Assembly (NCBI RefSeq): GCF_014698035.1
Contig: NZ_JACJSF010000032.1
Location: 24,138-88,137, forward strand
Direction of reading: 5' to 3'
From: Desmonostoc muscorum FACHB-395
Lineage (GTDB): Bacteria > Cyanobacteriota > Cyanobacteriia > Cyanobacteriales > Nostocaceae
Length of the DNA: 64,000 nucleotides
This document shows positions 43,879 to 52,833 of the stretch, in pieces; the stretch's first letter is position 1, and each line of letters starts with the position of its first letter. The translations under genes and the position numbers were made by a program. The notes under the pieces were generated by a model. That model ran no database searches. It was not told the DNA's origin and saw only the letters and a program-made list of their open reading frames with translations.

Positions 43879-45561
43879 CTAGAGAGACTCACCATTATTA
43901 GAATTTTCTATTACTGAGTACTTTGGATTGCCGTAGTCATAAGGAGGTCTTGTGACAATTGGAATCTCTTCAAAGTTATCTCGCGGAGGTGGTGAAGAGG
44001 TTGTCCATTCCAATCCACTAGCGTGCCAAGGATTTTCAACTGCACGCGGCCCGTAAAGCCAAGAGCCTACTATGTTAGCAATAAAAGGCAGGGTGGATGC
44101 TCCTAGTAAAAATGAAGCCAAACTAGCAATGACGTTCCATCCTTGATACTGTGGGTCGTAGGAAGAAACTCGGCGTAGCATCCCTTGTAAACCTAATGGG
44201 TGCATGGAGAAGAAGGTGATATTGGCAGGTATAAAGGTTAGCCAAAAATGCAATTTGCCCCAACCCTCAGCATACATTCTTCCAGTTATTTTGGGAAACC
44301 AGTAGTAAATTGCCGCGAAGATTGCCATTGTAATCGTGTTAAAAACGATGTAGTGGAAGTGTCCCACAACAAAGTAAGTATTATTAACGTGGATATCAAA
44401 GGGCGTGGCAGCAAGCATTACACCAGTAACACCGCCAAAAATAAACATGGCTGCACCTCCCATCGCAAACAGCATTGGTGTCTCTAGATGTAGCTTGCTT
44501 CTCCAGATGGTGGCAGTCCAAGCGAAGGCTTTAATACCCGTGGGTATGGCAACTAACATTGAGGTAGCCATGAAGGTCATCCGCATCCAACCAGGGGTAG
44601 CACTGGTGAACATGTGATGTGCCCAAACGAAAATGCTGATCGCAGCAATACCCAAGGTGGCGATCGCAACTGACCGATAACCAAATAGGGGATTGCGAGA
44701 AAATGCAGGCAGAACCTCAGCAAAAATACCGAAGGCTGGTAGTGCCATGATATAAACTGCTGGGTGAGAGTAAAACCAGAATAAATGTTGATAAATGATC
44801 GGATCGCCATTCCCATCCGGTTTAAAAAATTGTGTACCGAAGGAGAGGTCAAGCAACAGCAAGATCAATGCACCTGTCAATGCAGGTAAATTAATCAGTT
44901 GCAATAACTGGGCACTGAGAACCGACCAAACAAACACAGGCATCCGAAAAAATGTCATCCCTGGGGCCCGCATCCAAAAGATGGTTGTCATGAAGTTGAC
45001 AGCGCCCATGATGGAAGAAATGCCGATTAAAACTAGGCTGACTATCCAAATAAATTCACCGTTAATCAGTTCACCACCTGGAATTTGCAGACTAATTGGC
45101 GGATAAGACCACCAGCCAGATTGTGCAGTGCCGTTTGGGAGGAAGAAACTAGATAGTAGTAAAAGACCTGCGGGTGGCAAAATCCAAAAAGAGATGGCGT
45201 TGAGCAAGGGAAAAGCCATATCCCGCGCTCCAATCATTAGCGGCACTAAGTAGTTAGAAAGCCCTGCATTAAAGGGAATAATCCACAGGAAAATCATGAT
45301 TGTCCCGTGCATGGTGAACAAACCGTTATAAAGCGGGCGATCGACCAGATTTGATTCTGGGGTGAGCAATTCAGCCCGAATGAGCATCGCCAACAGCCCG
45401 CCAATCAGGAAGAAAATGAAGGTCATCACCATGTACTGAATTCCAATCACCTTATGATCGGTGTTGAAGCTGAAATATTGCCGCCAAGTATTACCCTGTT
45501 GGTTCTGGTAATTTTTCGATTCTCGATCCCCGGTAATCTCTTCACTAAAATCATGTGTCAT
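43879..45561 (-). CDS. coxA: Heme-copper oxidase subunit I (ARTO type)
   Basis: From ATG 45561 the protein has 560 residues. The ATG lies inside the end of coxB (ATGACACATGA) with AAGGAAG upstream, so the upstream in-frame extension is rejected. Twelve helices carry the heme and CuB ligands: MHGTIMIFLW, FWFYSHPAVYIMALP, WAHHMFTSATP and VGHFHYIVF. The YSHPAVY motif, where most enzymes have GHPEVY, is the A2-subfamily signature, with the D-channel Glu replaced. It reduces oxygen to water and pumps protons. Its partner subunit II lacks CuA, so the electron donor is likely quinol. Confidence 0.95.
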   Translation of the reverse strand: MTHDFSEEITGDRESKNYQNQQGNTWRQYFSFNTDHKVIGIQYMVMTFIFFLIGGLLAMLIRAELLTPESNLVDRPLYNGLFTMHGTIMIFLWIIPFNAGLSNYLVPLMIGARDMAFPLLNAISFWILPPAGLLLLSSFFLPNGTAQSGWWSYPPISLQIPGGELINGEFIWIVSLVLIGISSIMGAVNFMTTIFWMRAPGMTFFRMPVFVWSVLSAQLLQLINLPALTGALILLLLDLSFGTQFFKPDGNGDPIIYQHLFWFYSHPAVYIMALPAFGIFAEVLPAFSRNPLFGYRSVAIATLGIAAISIFVWAHHMFTSATPGWMRMTFMATSMLVAIPTGIKAFAWTATIWRSKLHLETPMLFAMGGAAMFIFGGVTGVMLAATPFDIHVNNTYFVVGHFHYIVFNTITMAIFAAIYYWFPKITGRMYAEGWGKLHFWLTFIPANITFFSMHPLGLQGMLRRVSSYDPQYQGWNVIASLASFLLGASTLPFIANIVGSWLYGPRAVENPWHASGLEWTTSSPPPRDNFEEIPIVTRPPYDYGNPKYSVIENSNNGESL

Positions 45562-46474
45562 TATTTTGCTTCCTTTTATTGGCAATGCCAGGTTGAGCAG
45601 GTGTGACGGTATACCAGCCGCTATTAAACAATGTTTTTGGTGGTTGGATATTTTCGGCAACTGCCTGATTTACAGGAGTTTGTTCGCTACTAGCAGTTTG
45701 CGTGAGCCACTGATTATATTGATTGAGGGATTCAACGTATACATCCGTTTCCATTAAGGCAAAGTAAGTACCGCTAAATTGAGAATCTTTCAACCGATAT
45801 TTGCCTGCACGAATGGGTGTTAGCACAAGATCAATGTCGCGTCCTGGAATAATATCCTGCTTTAAGCGAAACTCAGGGACATAGAAACCGTGAATTACAT
45901 CCTGCGCTTGCAGATTTAAGCGAGTGCTGCGATTGATCGGTAGATGCAGTTGATTGCTAGTAACATTATTTGGATAACGAAAAGACCAATCCCACTGCTT
46001 AACGAAAACATCAATAGTTTCAGATGCAGGTTTGGGGCGATCGCTAATGGTTGCGGCGGAGGCAGATTCTAGGGGTGTGTGCAAATGAACGATTTGCTTT
46101 AGACCCAAAATATTTAACTGCTGATAAATATTGAAACTTTGGAAAGCAATCCACACTACTAACAAAGTTGGGGTTGCTGTCCATAATATTTCTAGCCTCG
46201 TATCACCTCTAGAGGGGTGTCCCTCGGTGTAGTCTTCTGGAGGAGCGCGATGGAATGCGATCGCATAAACCATAACGCCAATTAGCCCAAGTAAGATAAA
46301 TGCTCCAATTGAGACTAAGAAGCTAAATAAATCATCTACCCGTTGTGCTTCTGCTGTAGCTTGGGGAGGCATCCAAGAAAACGCCTGTTGGCCAATCCAC
46401 CGACTGACGACGAGTAGAACTGCTACATAAACCGCTATCAATATATATTCAAAAACACTAAACATAAAATTCAA
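45551..46474 (-). CDS. coxB: Oxidase subunit II lacking CuA (quinol-oxidase/ARTO type)
   Basis: A 307-residue protein with two N-terminal helices (FEYILIAVYVAVLLVVS and FLVSIGAFILLGLIGVMVYA) and an extracytoplasmic cupredoxin domain (about 150-260). The first metal-ligand region is kept (QDVIHGFYVPEF). The main CuA loop, however, reads KDSQFSGTYFALMETD, so both cysteines and the histidine of the C-x3-C-x3-H pattern are gone, with only Met left. This is the mark of the cyanobacterial alternative respiratory terminal oxidase (Cox2/Cox3 in Anabaena), which takes electrons from plastoquinol and not cytochrome c. Its stop overlaps the coxA start by 11 bp. Confidence 0.93.
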   Translation of the reverse strand: MNFMFSVFEYILIAVYVAVLLVVSRWIGQQAFSWMPPQATAEAQRVDDLFSFLVSIGAFILLGLIGVMVYAIAFHRAPPEDYTEGHPSRGDTRLEILWTATPTLLVVWIAFQSFNIYQQLNILGLKQIVHLHTPLESASAATISDRPKPASETIDVFVKQWDWSFRYPNNVTSNQLHLPINRSTRLNLQAQDVIHGFYVPEFRLKQDIIPGRDIDLVLTPIRAGKYRLKDSQFSGTYFALMETDVYVESLNQYNQWLTQTASSEQTPVNQAVAENIQPPKTLFNSGWYTVTPAQPGIANKRKQNNDT

Positions 46475-46515
46475 TAAATTCTCGTTTAATTATTTGTTGT
46501 AAACATTTTTGGCAA

Positions 46516-46611
46516 TGGTATTAAGTAACTAGGCGCAAATAAATTAAAGTTTGTAGTCGGGACTTTAGTCCTGATGATAATCCTTGTTTTGAGCGATGAA
46601 TCGCTCACTAC
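46516..46611. repeat. Dispersed-repeat segment between DUF2231 and coxB genes
   Basis: The 159-bp gap contains TATTAAGTAACTAGGCGCAA (46519-46538), matching 41284-41303 with one mismatch. It also has two small palindromes, GGACTTTAGTCC (46560-46571) and GAGCGATGAATCGCTC (46591-46606). Lying inside the operon, the hairpins could act as a processing site or partial terminator. Confidence 0.55.
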
Positions 46612-46633
46612 GAACTAGGATTTTATTTGATGT

Positions 46634-47215
46634 TTAATTATGCCTACCTAACTTAGCAGCAGTAACATGAATCCCAAATTCTTCTCCCAATTGCGCCCCC
46701 AATGTTCCGTGAACGAATAATATGCCTAATATTGCAATCCCTGCTAACAAGTAACTCCACTGCACTTGTCTGGAAGCATCCTTCCGCCAGCGATAGCGTT
46801 GTAAACCTCTCCATACAGTCATGGCGACAATAATCCCCAACAGCAAAACGCCACCCAAGCCATGTAAAAGCATTGTCCAACCAGCATTTAGCCCCCAAGC
46901 ACTCTTTTGATCGACTGGTGGATTTGCCAAAAGTAGCTCAAAAAAACCAGCCGCAACCGTGAAAAATGTGATACCTGCTGCTGCTATGAGGTTGTACCAG
47001 CCGACATCAAAAAAGCTAGAACGGATGGCGGCCAATCCCAAAAATTTGAAAATAGGTTTTTCTAAAGAAAACAGCACTCCAGCTATGTCAAAAATGATGG
47101 CAATGATAAATAAACCGAGGGTTAGATGCACCAACTGCGGATGTATAGGAATCTCATAAGGTAATCCGTTAGCGCCCAACCGCAATCTCAACTGCTCAAT
47201 CAGTTGCGGGTTCAT
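46634..47215 (-). CDS. DUF2231 membrane protein (second of pair)
   Basis: From ATG 47215, which overlaps the upstream stop by 4 bp (ATGA), the protein has 193 residues. It has four to five helices. The DUF2231 hallmark is IHPQLVHLTLGLFIIAIIFD, with a His at the membrane face, followed by YNLIAAAGITFFTVAAGFFE, LLHGLGGVLLLGIIVAMTVW and LLAGIAILGILFVHGTLGAQ. Several conserved histidines (HPQLVH, LLHGLGG, FVHGTLG) could bind heme, but this is inference. It forms the operon head with the next DUF2231 protein and precedes coxB by 159 bp. In Anabaena the cox3 cluster also carries such genes. Confidence 0.85.
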   Translation of the reverse strand: MNPQLIEQLRLRLGANGLPYEIPIHPQLVHLTLGLFIIAIIFDIAGVLFSLEKPIFKFLGLAAIRSSFFDVGWYNLIAAAGITFFTVAAGFFELLLANPPVDQKSAWGLNAGWTMLLHGLGGVLLLGIIVAMTVWRGLQRYRWRKDASRQVQWSYLLAGIAILGILFVHGTLGAQLGEEFGIHVTAAKLGRHN

Positions 47216-47706
47216 GGTGAAACTCCCTGTTTCATGGCTTGAACTACAGGTTCGACGTGCAACCCATACACCCAAAACAGTTTACTCCCCAAATACACTT
47301 GCAAAAATACTAGGCACACTAAAAATGTTGCAGCCCCAAGGTAAGCTGGTGGTACTTTTCTGGGGCTGCGGTTGCGGATCACAAAACGCCAAGCTGCGAT
47401 CGCGGCAACCATCGCCCCCAGTGACCAACCCAAGACGGTATGATAATTCAGTGTTGACTGGGCTGCTTTTTCAGCTTGGGCTAGTCCGGCTTCAAACTGG
47501 CCAAAGATAATCGCGATGAAAATTGCGATCGCAGCAACAAACATATTCCAAAAACTCACCTCAAATAAACGCACATTACGGGTGAAATAGCCTAGAACAT
47601 CGCACACGAAAGAAAAAAGCACCATTGCGATTACGAAGTGGACAATGATGGGGTGCAAAGGGTCAGGGTATGGTAGATTTTGGCTATTCAGAGACAGAGC
47701 AGGCAT
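47212..47706 (-). CDS. DUF2231 membrane protein (first gene of oxidase operon)
   Basis: A 164-residue protein with four helices: PLHPIIVHFVIAMVLFSFVC with the same HP..VH motif as its neighbour, FWNMFVAAIAIFIAIIFGQF, HTVLGWSLGAMVAAIAAWRF and AATFLVCLVFLQVYLGSKLF. It is a shorter homologue of the next protein, consistent with tandem duplication. The two stop/start codons overlap (ATGA). As the first gene of the minus-strand run, its promoter should lie in 47707-47900, where a 24-bp inverted repeat is found. Proposed role: assembly or redox partner of the oxidase; not demonstrated. Confidence 0.85.
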   Translation of the reverse strand: MPALSLNSQNLPYPDPLHPIIVHFVIAMVLFSFVCDVLGYFTRNVRLFEVSFWNMFVAAIAIFIAIIFGQFEAGLAQAEKAAQSTLNYHTVLGWSLGAMVAAIAAWRFVIRNRSPRKVPPAYLGAATFLVCLVFLQVYLGSKLFWVYGLHVEPVVQAMKQGVSP

Positions 47707-48331
47707 CGCTTTTTACCTTATAAGTCTAAACATGTAGATAGATGCTATCCACCTAATGCATCATTCATATTGTCAAGAATGCTAGTGCTAAAGCCGCAGC
47801 TAAAGTAATTAAAAAAGATTTAAAAATTGTGATGCACTTATACCTTTAAAGTAAATTCTAAAATCAGAATTTACTCACATCTACTATTTTTTAGCAATTA
47901 TTTATTCAAGCATAAAAACTAATCTAAATATCTAGAGTTTTCGTTTGTTTAATATACCAATCGATATCAACTAAAACTGATAAGCCAGGTTTCTCTGAAT
48001 ATACCATAAATTATGGTTCAGATTGAAATAGCCTTTAAATCTATAACTTAACAAATCTTACAAATAAAGACATACTATTGTCACAGGAATGACAACTAAT
48101 TAAAATATTGGCCAGTAAAACAATATACCTTTTATCTTTCTCTGGATAGATTAGGAAAATACTAGGTTCATTTAAGATACTAAAATAATTTGTTTGTTTA
48201 ATCGATAATTTAAAGATTTTGATAATGTAAATTTGCTCAGTTAATACTACGCAAATCAAGCAAAATTCTCATATCATGCAAGTCTTCAGTCACTTACAGA
48301 TAATACACGTTTGAAAAGTATTGAAAGCATT
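47707..48331. other. 625-bp AT-rich divergent intergenic region
   Basis: It separates the oxidase operon (leftward) from the glucose dehydrogenase gene (rightward) and should hold both promoters. Apart from the inverted repeat at 47851-47874 I see no motif; no GTA-N8-TAC NtcA site was found by eye near the operon start. Short frames here (for example 48041-48259, minus) have AT-driven composition and no ribosome binding site, so I do not call them. Confidence 0.55.
47851..47874. promoter_or_regulatory. 24-bp operator-like inverted repeat
   Basis: GTAAATTCT and AGAATTTAC are perfect 9-bp reverse complements separated by AAAATC. The site is about 145 bp upstream of the first oxidase-operon gene. 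Dyads of this size suit a dimeric regulator, but a simple hairpin in AT-rich DNA is possible. The regulator is not identifiable. Confidence 0.35.
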
Positions 48332-49144
48332 ATGAGCTATTCCCCTTACCTGCTTAAAGGTCAAAAAGCGCTGGTGACAGGTGCTAGTTCTGGGATTGGT
48401 GAAGCCATTGCTCGCAATTTGGCTACATCAGGTGCAGCAGTAGCCATCAACTACCATTCTGAAGCTGAATCAGCCCACAAAATTGTTGATGATATCAAAG
48501 CTAATAATGGAGAAGCGTTCGCTATTCAAGCCGATGTCAGCAAAGAAGACCAAGTAAAGGCGATGTTTAGCAAAACGCTTCAAGAATTTGGCACTATTGA
48601 TATTTTAGTAAGTAATGCTGGCATTCAAAAAGATTCAGCATTTATTGATATGACCATTGAGCAATGGAATGCAGTTATTGGGATAAATCTGACGGGACAA
48701 TTCTTGTGTGCTAGGGAAGCTGCAAAGGAATTCTTACGTCGAGGTGTGAAGCCTAATATTTCTTGTGCAGCAGGTAAAATTATTTGTATGAGTTCCGTGC
48801 ATGAAGTAATACCTTGGGCAGGGCATGTTAATTATGCTACTAGCAAAGGTGGTATTAATATGATGATGAAAAGTATTGCTCAAGAACTAGCTCCCCACAA
48901 AATTCGCGTTAATAGTATTGCTCCTGGTGCTATCAAAACCCCAATTAACCAATCAGCTTGGGATACTCCCGAAGCAGAAGCAAAGTTACTAAAACTGATT
49001 CCGGCGAAACGTATAGGAAATGTTGAAGATATTGCTAAAGCAGCAGTTTGGTTGGCTTCTGATGACTCCGATTATGTTAACGGTACAACACTATTTGTAG
49101 ATGGTGGCATGACCTTGTATCCAGGATTTACGGAAAATGGTTAA
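48332..49144 (+). CDS. Short-chain dehydrogenase, glucose 1-dehydrogenase-like
   Basis: From ATG 48332 the protein has 270 residues; a TTG at 48311 would add seven. Classical SDR motifs are present: cofactor loop VTGASSGIGEAIA, NAGIQ, catalytic Ser in ICMSSVHEVIPWAGH, Y-x3-K in NYATSKGG, and the C-terminal VNGTTLFVDGGMTLYPGF typical of glucose 1-dehydrogenases. It would oxidise beta-D-glucose to gluconolactone with NAD(P)+. The glucoamylase-like gene two genes downstream could supply glucose, which supports this annotation, but SDR substrate specificity cannot be proven from motifs. Confidence 0.82.
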   Translation: MSYSPYLLKGQKALVTGASSGIGEAIARNLATSGAAVAINYHSEAESAHKIVDDIKANNGEAFAIQADVSKEDQVKAMFSKTLQEFGTIDILVSNAGIQKDSAFIDMTIEQWNAVIGINLTGQFLCAREAAKEFLRRGVKPNISCAAGKIICMSSVHEVIPWAGHVNYATSKGGINMMMKSIAQELAPHKIRVNSIAPGAIKTPINQSAWDTPEAEAKLLKLIPAKRIGNVEDIAKAAVWLASDDSDYVNGTTLFVDGGMTLYPGFTENG

Positions 49145-49206
49145 AGGTAATACCAATTTAATGTGAAGCTGCACTAAATGAGTAACTCTCTATTCTTGGC
49201 GCTCTT

Positions 49207-49250
49207 CTCTTCGAGACGCTTCGCGTTCACGTAGTGTCTCGTAGAGAAGG
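49207..49250. repeat. Palindromic repeat after the dehydrogenase gene
   Basis: Arms CTTCTCTTCGAGACGC and GTGTCTCGTAGAGAAG are near-perfect reverse complements around a TTCGCGTTCACGTA centre. Such CTTCTCTACGAGAC palindromes are common between Nostoc genes. It lies about 65 bp past the stop codon and may help end the transcript. Confidence 0.6.
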
Positions 49251-49402
49251 CGTACTTGGCAGTTCGTTTAATATTCTGTGCAATGAGTCTCATAGTAAAG
49301 CTATCTTATACCTTCTGATAGTTTACTTTTAACTGTCAGACACGAGATTGTATGTGGGATGCACGATGCACCTAAGTTTCTGGATAGCTCTTATTTACGC
49401 TC

Positions 49403-50341
49403 ATGGCAACTGATTCATCTAAAAAAACAATCTTTGCAGCGATAGGGTCTAATTTAGCGATCGCAATTACTAAATTTATCGCCGCCTCCATTACTGGCAG
49501 TTCCGCCATGATCTCTGAGGGGATTCATTCAGTTGTAGATACAGGCGACCAACTTGTACTTTTGCTAGGACTGCACAGAAGTCAAAAACCAGCAGATGAT
49601 AGCCATCCCTTTGGATATGGTCAAGAACTTTATTTCTGGACTTTTATCGTTGCTATCCTGATCTTTGCAATTGGTGGGGGGATGTCAATTTATGAAGGAA
49701 TTACTCATTTAATTAACCCCAGCCCTTTAGAAGATCCAATATGGAATTATATTGTATTGAGTATGGCAATAATATTGGAAGGCTTTTCTTGGACTGTAGC
49801 TTTAAAAGAATTTTTGCCGACCAAGGGTAAACAAAATTTTTGGCAAGCAATCAAAAATAGTAAAGACCCAACAGTATTTACAATATTATTTGAGGATACT
49901 GCCGCAATTTTAGGCTTAATTGTGGCTTTGATCGGAATTTTTTTAGGACATTTATTTAATAATGTTTATTTTGATGGCATTGCCTCTATTATTATTGGTA
50001 TTATCTTGTCTATAGTAGCAGTCTTACTAGCTAGAGAAAGTAAAGGATTATTAGTTGGTGAAAGTGCTAATCCTCAAACTATAGCCAATATCCGTTCCTT
50101 ATCAAAAACAGAACCAGGGGTACAAGAAGTTATTCGGGTACTAACAATGCAACTTGCTCCACAAGAAGTATTACTCAACTTGGAAATCCAGTTTTCTAAA
50201 AATCTCACAGGCGAAGAAATAGCATTAACTGTAGAACATTTAGAAATAAAAATTCGCCGAAAACATCCTGAAATAAAACAAATTTTTATTGAAGCAAAGT
50301 CTTTAGCTGCTACTCGCAAATATTCTCAACCTTTTAATTGA
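49403..50341 (+). CDS. Cation diffusion facilitator (CDF) family transporter
   Basis: A 312-residue transporter with six predicted helices. The metal site in helix 2 is SEGIHSVVDTGDQ (H-x3-D) and the helix 5 site is FEDTAAILGLIVA (E/D-x3). The loop DSHPFGYGQELYFW is the CDF signature after helix 2. The C-terminal cytoplasmic domain (about 210-300) ends in EIKQIFIEAKS. CDF proteins export Zn, Co, Mn or Fe in exchange for protons; the helix 2 HxxxD form is shared with several Mn/Fe/Zn members, so the ion is open. It sits between glucose dehydrogenase and GH15 genes, 75 bp before the latter. Confidence 0.9.
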   Translation: MATDSSKKTIFAAIGSNLAIAITKFIAASITGSSAMISEGIHSVVDTGDQLVLLLGLHRSQKPADDSHPFGYGQELYFWTFIVAILIFAIGGGMSIYEGITHLINPSPLEDPIWNYIVLSMAIILEGFSWTVALKEFLPTKGKQNFWQAIKNSKDPTVFTILFEDTAAILGLIVALIGIFLGHLFNNVYFDGIASIIIGIILSIVAVLLARESKGLLVGESANPQTIANIRSLSKTEPGVQEVIRVLTMQLAPQEVLLNLEIQFSKNLTGEEIALTVEHLEIKIRRKHPEIKQIFIEAKSLAATRKYSQPFN

Positions 50342-50416
50342 AGGAGAATTTTGTTTCGATAAATATCAACTACAGCGTTTCCAAATAGCACTCAAAGCTT
50401 ATCGGCACAATAAATT

Positions 50417-52813
50417 ATGGTAAAGATTATTGGTCAAGAACAGGCTTTTGGTTCACCAGGTATCGAGCCTCGATGGACTCATGCCAATAAAGAAGCAGTC
50501 GGAACAGCTTATTCTACCTCTAGTCGCGTTTGGTTTACTGTTTGCAACGGTGTTGTGACAGAAGTCTACCACCCCACAGTAGACAGACCCCAAATTCGAG
50601 ATTTGCAATATCTAATTTCTGATGGCAAAAGCTTTTTCCATGACGAGAAACGCCATCTCGAATCAAAAGTTGAACAGATGTGGACTCATGGTTTAGGATA
50701 CCGCGTCACTAATTCCGATCCACAAGGGCGTTATGCTGCGATCAAAGAAGTGATTGCTGACCCCCATTTATCCTGTATTTTACAACATACAAAGTTAACA
50801 GGAGAGCGCGAGTTTATCTCGCAACTCCAGCTATACGCATTGTGTGCGCCACATTTGGAAGTTGGCGGCAGAGGTAACAATGGTTACGTCATAGAAGTTG
50901 CTGGACATCGGATTCTAACGGCCGAGAAAGCAGGAAGATGGATGGTGCTAGGTGCAACGGTTCCCTTCAGCCGTCTTTCATGTGGTTATGTTGGTCAAAG
51001 TGATGGGTGGACAGATTTAGCTGATAATTTCCAGATGGATTGGGAGTTTGACAGTGCTTTAAACGGCAACATTGCTTTGACTGGACAACTAAATCTAAAT
51101 GAGAGTAACGAATTCACTTTGGGAATGGCATTTGGTACAACTCTGCACAATGCAATTTCCACACTGTTTCAGTCGCTAAATATTCCTTTTCAACAGCAGA
51201 AGCAACATTATATCGAACAGTGGAAGCGATCGCGCCAAGGCATCAAACCATTAGAAAATATTTCATTCGATGATGGCAACTTGTATCACCACAGCATTAG
51301 TCTGCTTTTGGCCCATGAAGACAAAACTTATCCAGGTGCTTTAATTGCTTCCCTGGCAATTCCTTGGGGTGAAGCCAAAGACGACCAAGACCAAGGGGGA
51401 TATCACCTTGTCTGGACGCGGGATATGGTTAGCAGTGTATCAGGTTTATTGGCTGCTGGGGAAACTGAAACAGCAGTGCGATCGCTCATTTATCTGGCCA
51501 CGAGTCAGCAGGAAGACGGCGGTTTTGCCCAAAATTTCTGGGTTAATGGGGAACCTTACTGGAAGGGTATTCAACTAGATGAAGTGGGATTTCCAATTTT
51601 ACTAGCATGGCTACTGCACCAACATAAAATACCACTGACCTTTGATATTTATCCCATGATTTTACGGGCAGCAGGTTATTTAATTCGTCATGGCCCGGCT
51701 ACCCAACAAGAACGTTGGGAAGAAAACAGCGGCTATTCACCTTCTACACTGGCATCTAATATTGCCGCTTTAATCTGCGCTGCTCAATTTGTTCGTGAAC
51801 GTGGGGATAAAGCAACAGCACAATTTATCGAAGAATACGCCGATTTTTTAGAATGTCACGTTGAAACTTGGACAGTTACTACCGAAGGTACTCTTGTTCC
51901 TGGCATCAATCGCCATTACATCCGCATTACTCCTACAGATATTAATAATCCTCAACCCAGCGAAAATCCTAATCAGGGAACTCTTTTGATTAGCAGTCGG
52001 CCTCCTAGTGAACCAGCAGAATTTCCTGCGAAAGAAATTGTGGATGCAGGCTTTTTGCAACTAGTACGCTATGGAATTCGTAAACCTGACGATCCGATTA
52101 TTGTTGATTCCGTCAAAGTAATTGATGCAGTCTTGAAAATAGATACACCCGTTGGGCCTTGTTGGCATCGTTACAACCACGATGGCTATGGACAGAAAGA
52201 AGATGGCAGTCCTTACACTGGTTGGGGTAAGGGACGCGCTTGGCCTCTCTTGACAGGAGAAAGGGGACATTATGAATTAGCTGTTGGTGGCGATGTCAAA
52301 ACATATATCAAGGCAATGGAAGGATTTGCTTCAAACACTTGTTTGCTACCAGAACAGGTTTGGGATGAAGCGGATAAACCTGAAAGCCATTTGTATTTAG
52401 GAAAACCAACAGGTTCCGCCATGCCTTTAATGTGGGCGCACGCAGAGTATATCAAGCTGCTACGCTCAAATCATGACAATCAGGTGTTTGATTTTATTCC
52501 AGAGGTGGCGAATCGCTATTTAGGCGAAAGACAAGAGTGCAAATTATTGGAAATGTGGAAGTTTAACCGTCAAATAGACAAAGTTAAAAAAGGTTATACA
52601 TTACGAATTCATGCTTTAGCTTCTTTTCGGTTGCATTGGTCGCAGGATAATTGGCAAACCGTAAAAGATACACCTTCGACTGCCACAAAATTAGGAGTAG
52701 ACTTTGTAGATATTTCTGTTTCAAATAACCAACAACAGCCAATAAACTTTACCTTTTTCTGGATTGAAACTAGTAAATGGGAACAGCGAAATTATACAGT
52801 TTTAGTTGAGTAA
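50417..52813 (+). CDS. Glycoside hydrolase family 15 (glucoamylase/glucodextranase-like)
   Basis: A 798-residue protein. Residues about 8-270 are the beta-sandwich N-domain of bacterial glucoamylases (FGSPGIEPRWTHANKEAVGT, VWFTVCNGVVTEVYHPTVD). Residues about 290-690 are the alpha/alpha-barrel with GGYHLVWTRDMVSSVSGLLA, the general-acid region QLDEVGFPILLAW, and the base region GRAWPLLTGERGHYELAVGG. A short beta domain follows. There is no signal peptide, so the enzyme is cytoplasmic and probably releases glucose from internal alpha-glucan or maltodextrin. The glucose dehydrogenase gene two genes upstream suggests use of the released glucose. ATG 50417 is followed directly by the conserved N-domain. 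Confidence 0.92.
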   Translation: MVKIIGQEQAFGSPGIEPRWTHANKEAVGTAYSTSSRVWFTVCNGVVTEVYHPTVDRPQIRDLQYLISDGKSFFHDEKRHLESKVEQMWTHGLGYRVTNSDPQGRYAAIKEVIADPHLSCILQHTKLTGEREFISQLQLYALCAPHLEVGGRGNNGYVIEVAGHRILTAEKAGRWMVLGATVPFSRLSCGYVGQSDGWTDLADNFQMDWEFDSALNGNIALTGQLNLNESNEFTLGMAFGTTLHNAISTLFQSLNIPFQQQKQHYIEQWKRSRQGIKPLENISFDDGNLYHHSISLLLAHEDKTYPGALIASLAIPWGEAKDDQDQGGYHLVWTRDMVSSVSGLLAAGETETAVRSLIYLATSQQEDGGFAQNFWVNGEPYWKGIQLDEVGFPILLAWLLHQHKIPLTFDIYPMILRAAGYLIRHGPATQQERWEENSGYSPSTLASNIAALICAAQFVRERGDKATAQFIEEYADFLECHVETWTVTTEGTLVPGINRHYIRITPTDINNPQPSENPNQGTLLISSRPPSEPAEFPAKEIVDAGFLQLVRYGIRKPDDPIIVDSVKVIDAVLKIDTPVGPCWHRYNHDGYGQKEDGSPYTGWGKGRAWPLLTGERGHYELAVGGDVKTYIKAMEGFASNTCLLPEQVWDEADKPESHLYLGKPTGSAMPLMWAHAEYIKLLRSNHDNQVFDFIPEVANRYLGERQECKLLEMWKFNRQIDKVKKGYTLRIHALASFRLHWSQDNWQTVKDTPSTATKLGVDFVDISVSNNQQQPINFTFFWIETSKWEQRNYTVLVE

Positions 52814-52833
52814 TTAATATTTTCAGAAAACAT

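Noticed and set aside
48041..48259. 72-residue minus-strand frame
   Set aside because: AT-rich composition, no ribosome binding site, lies in a divergent promoter region.
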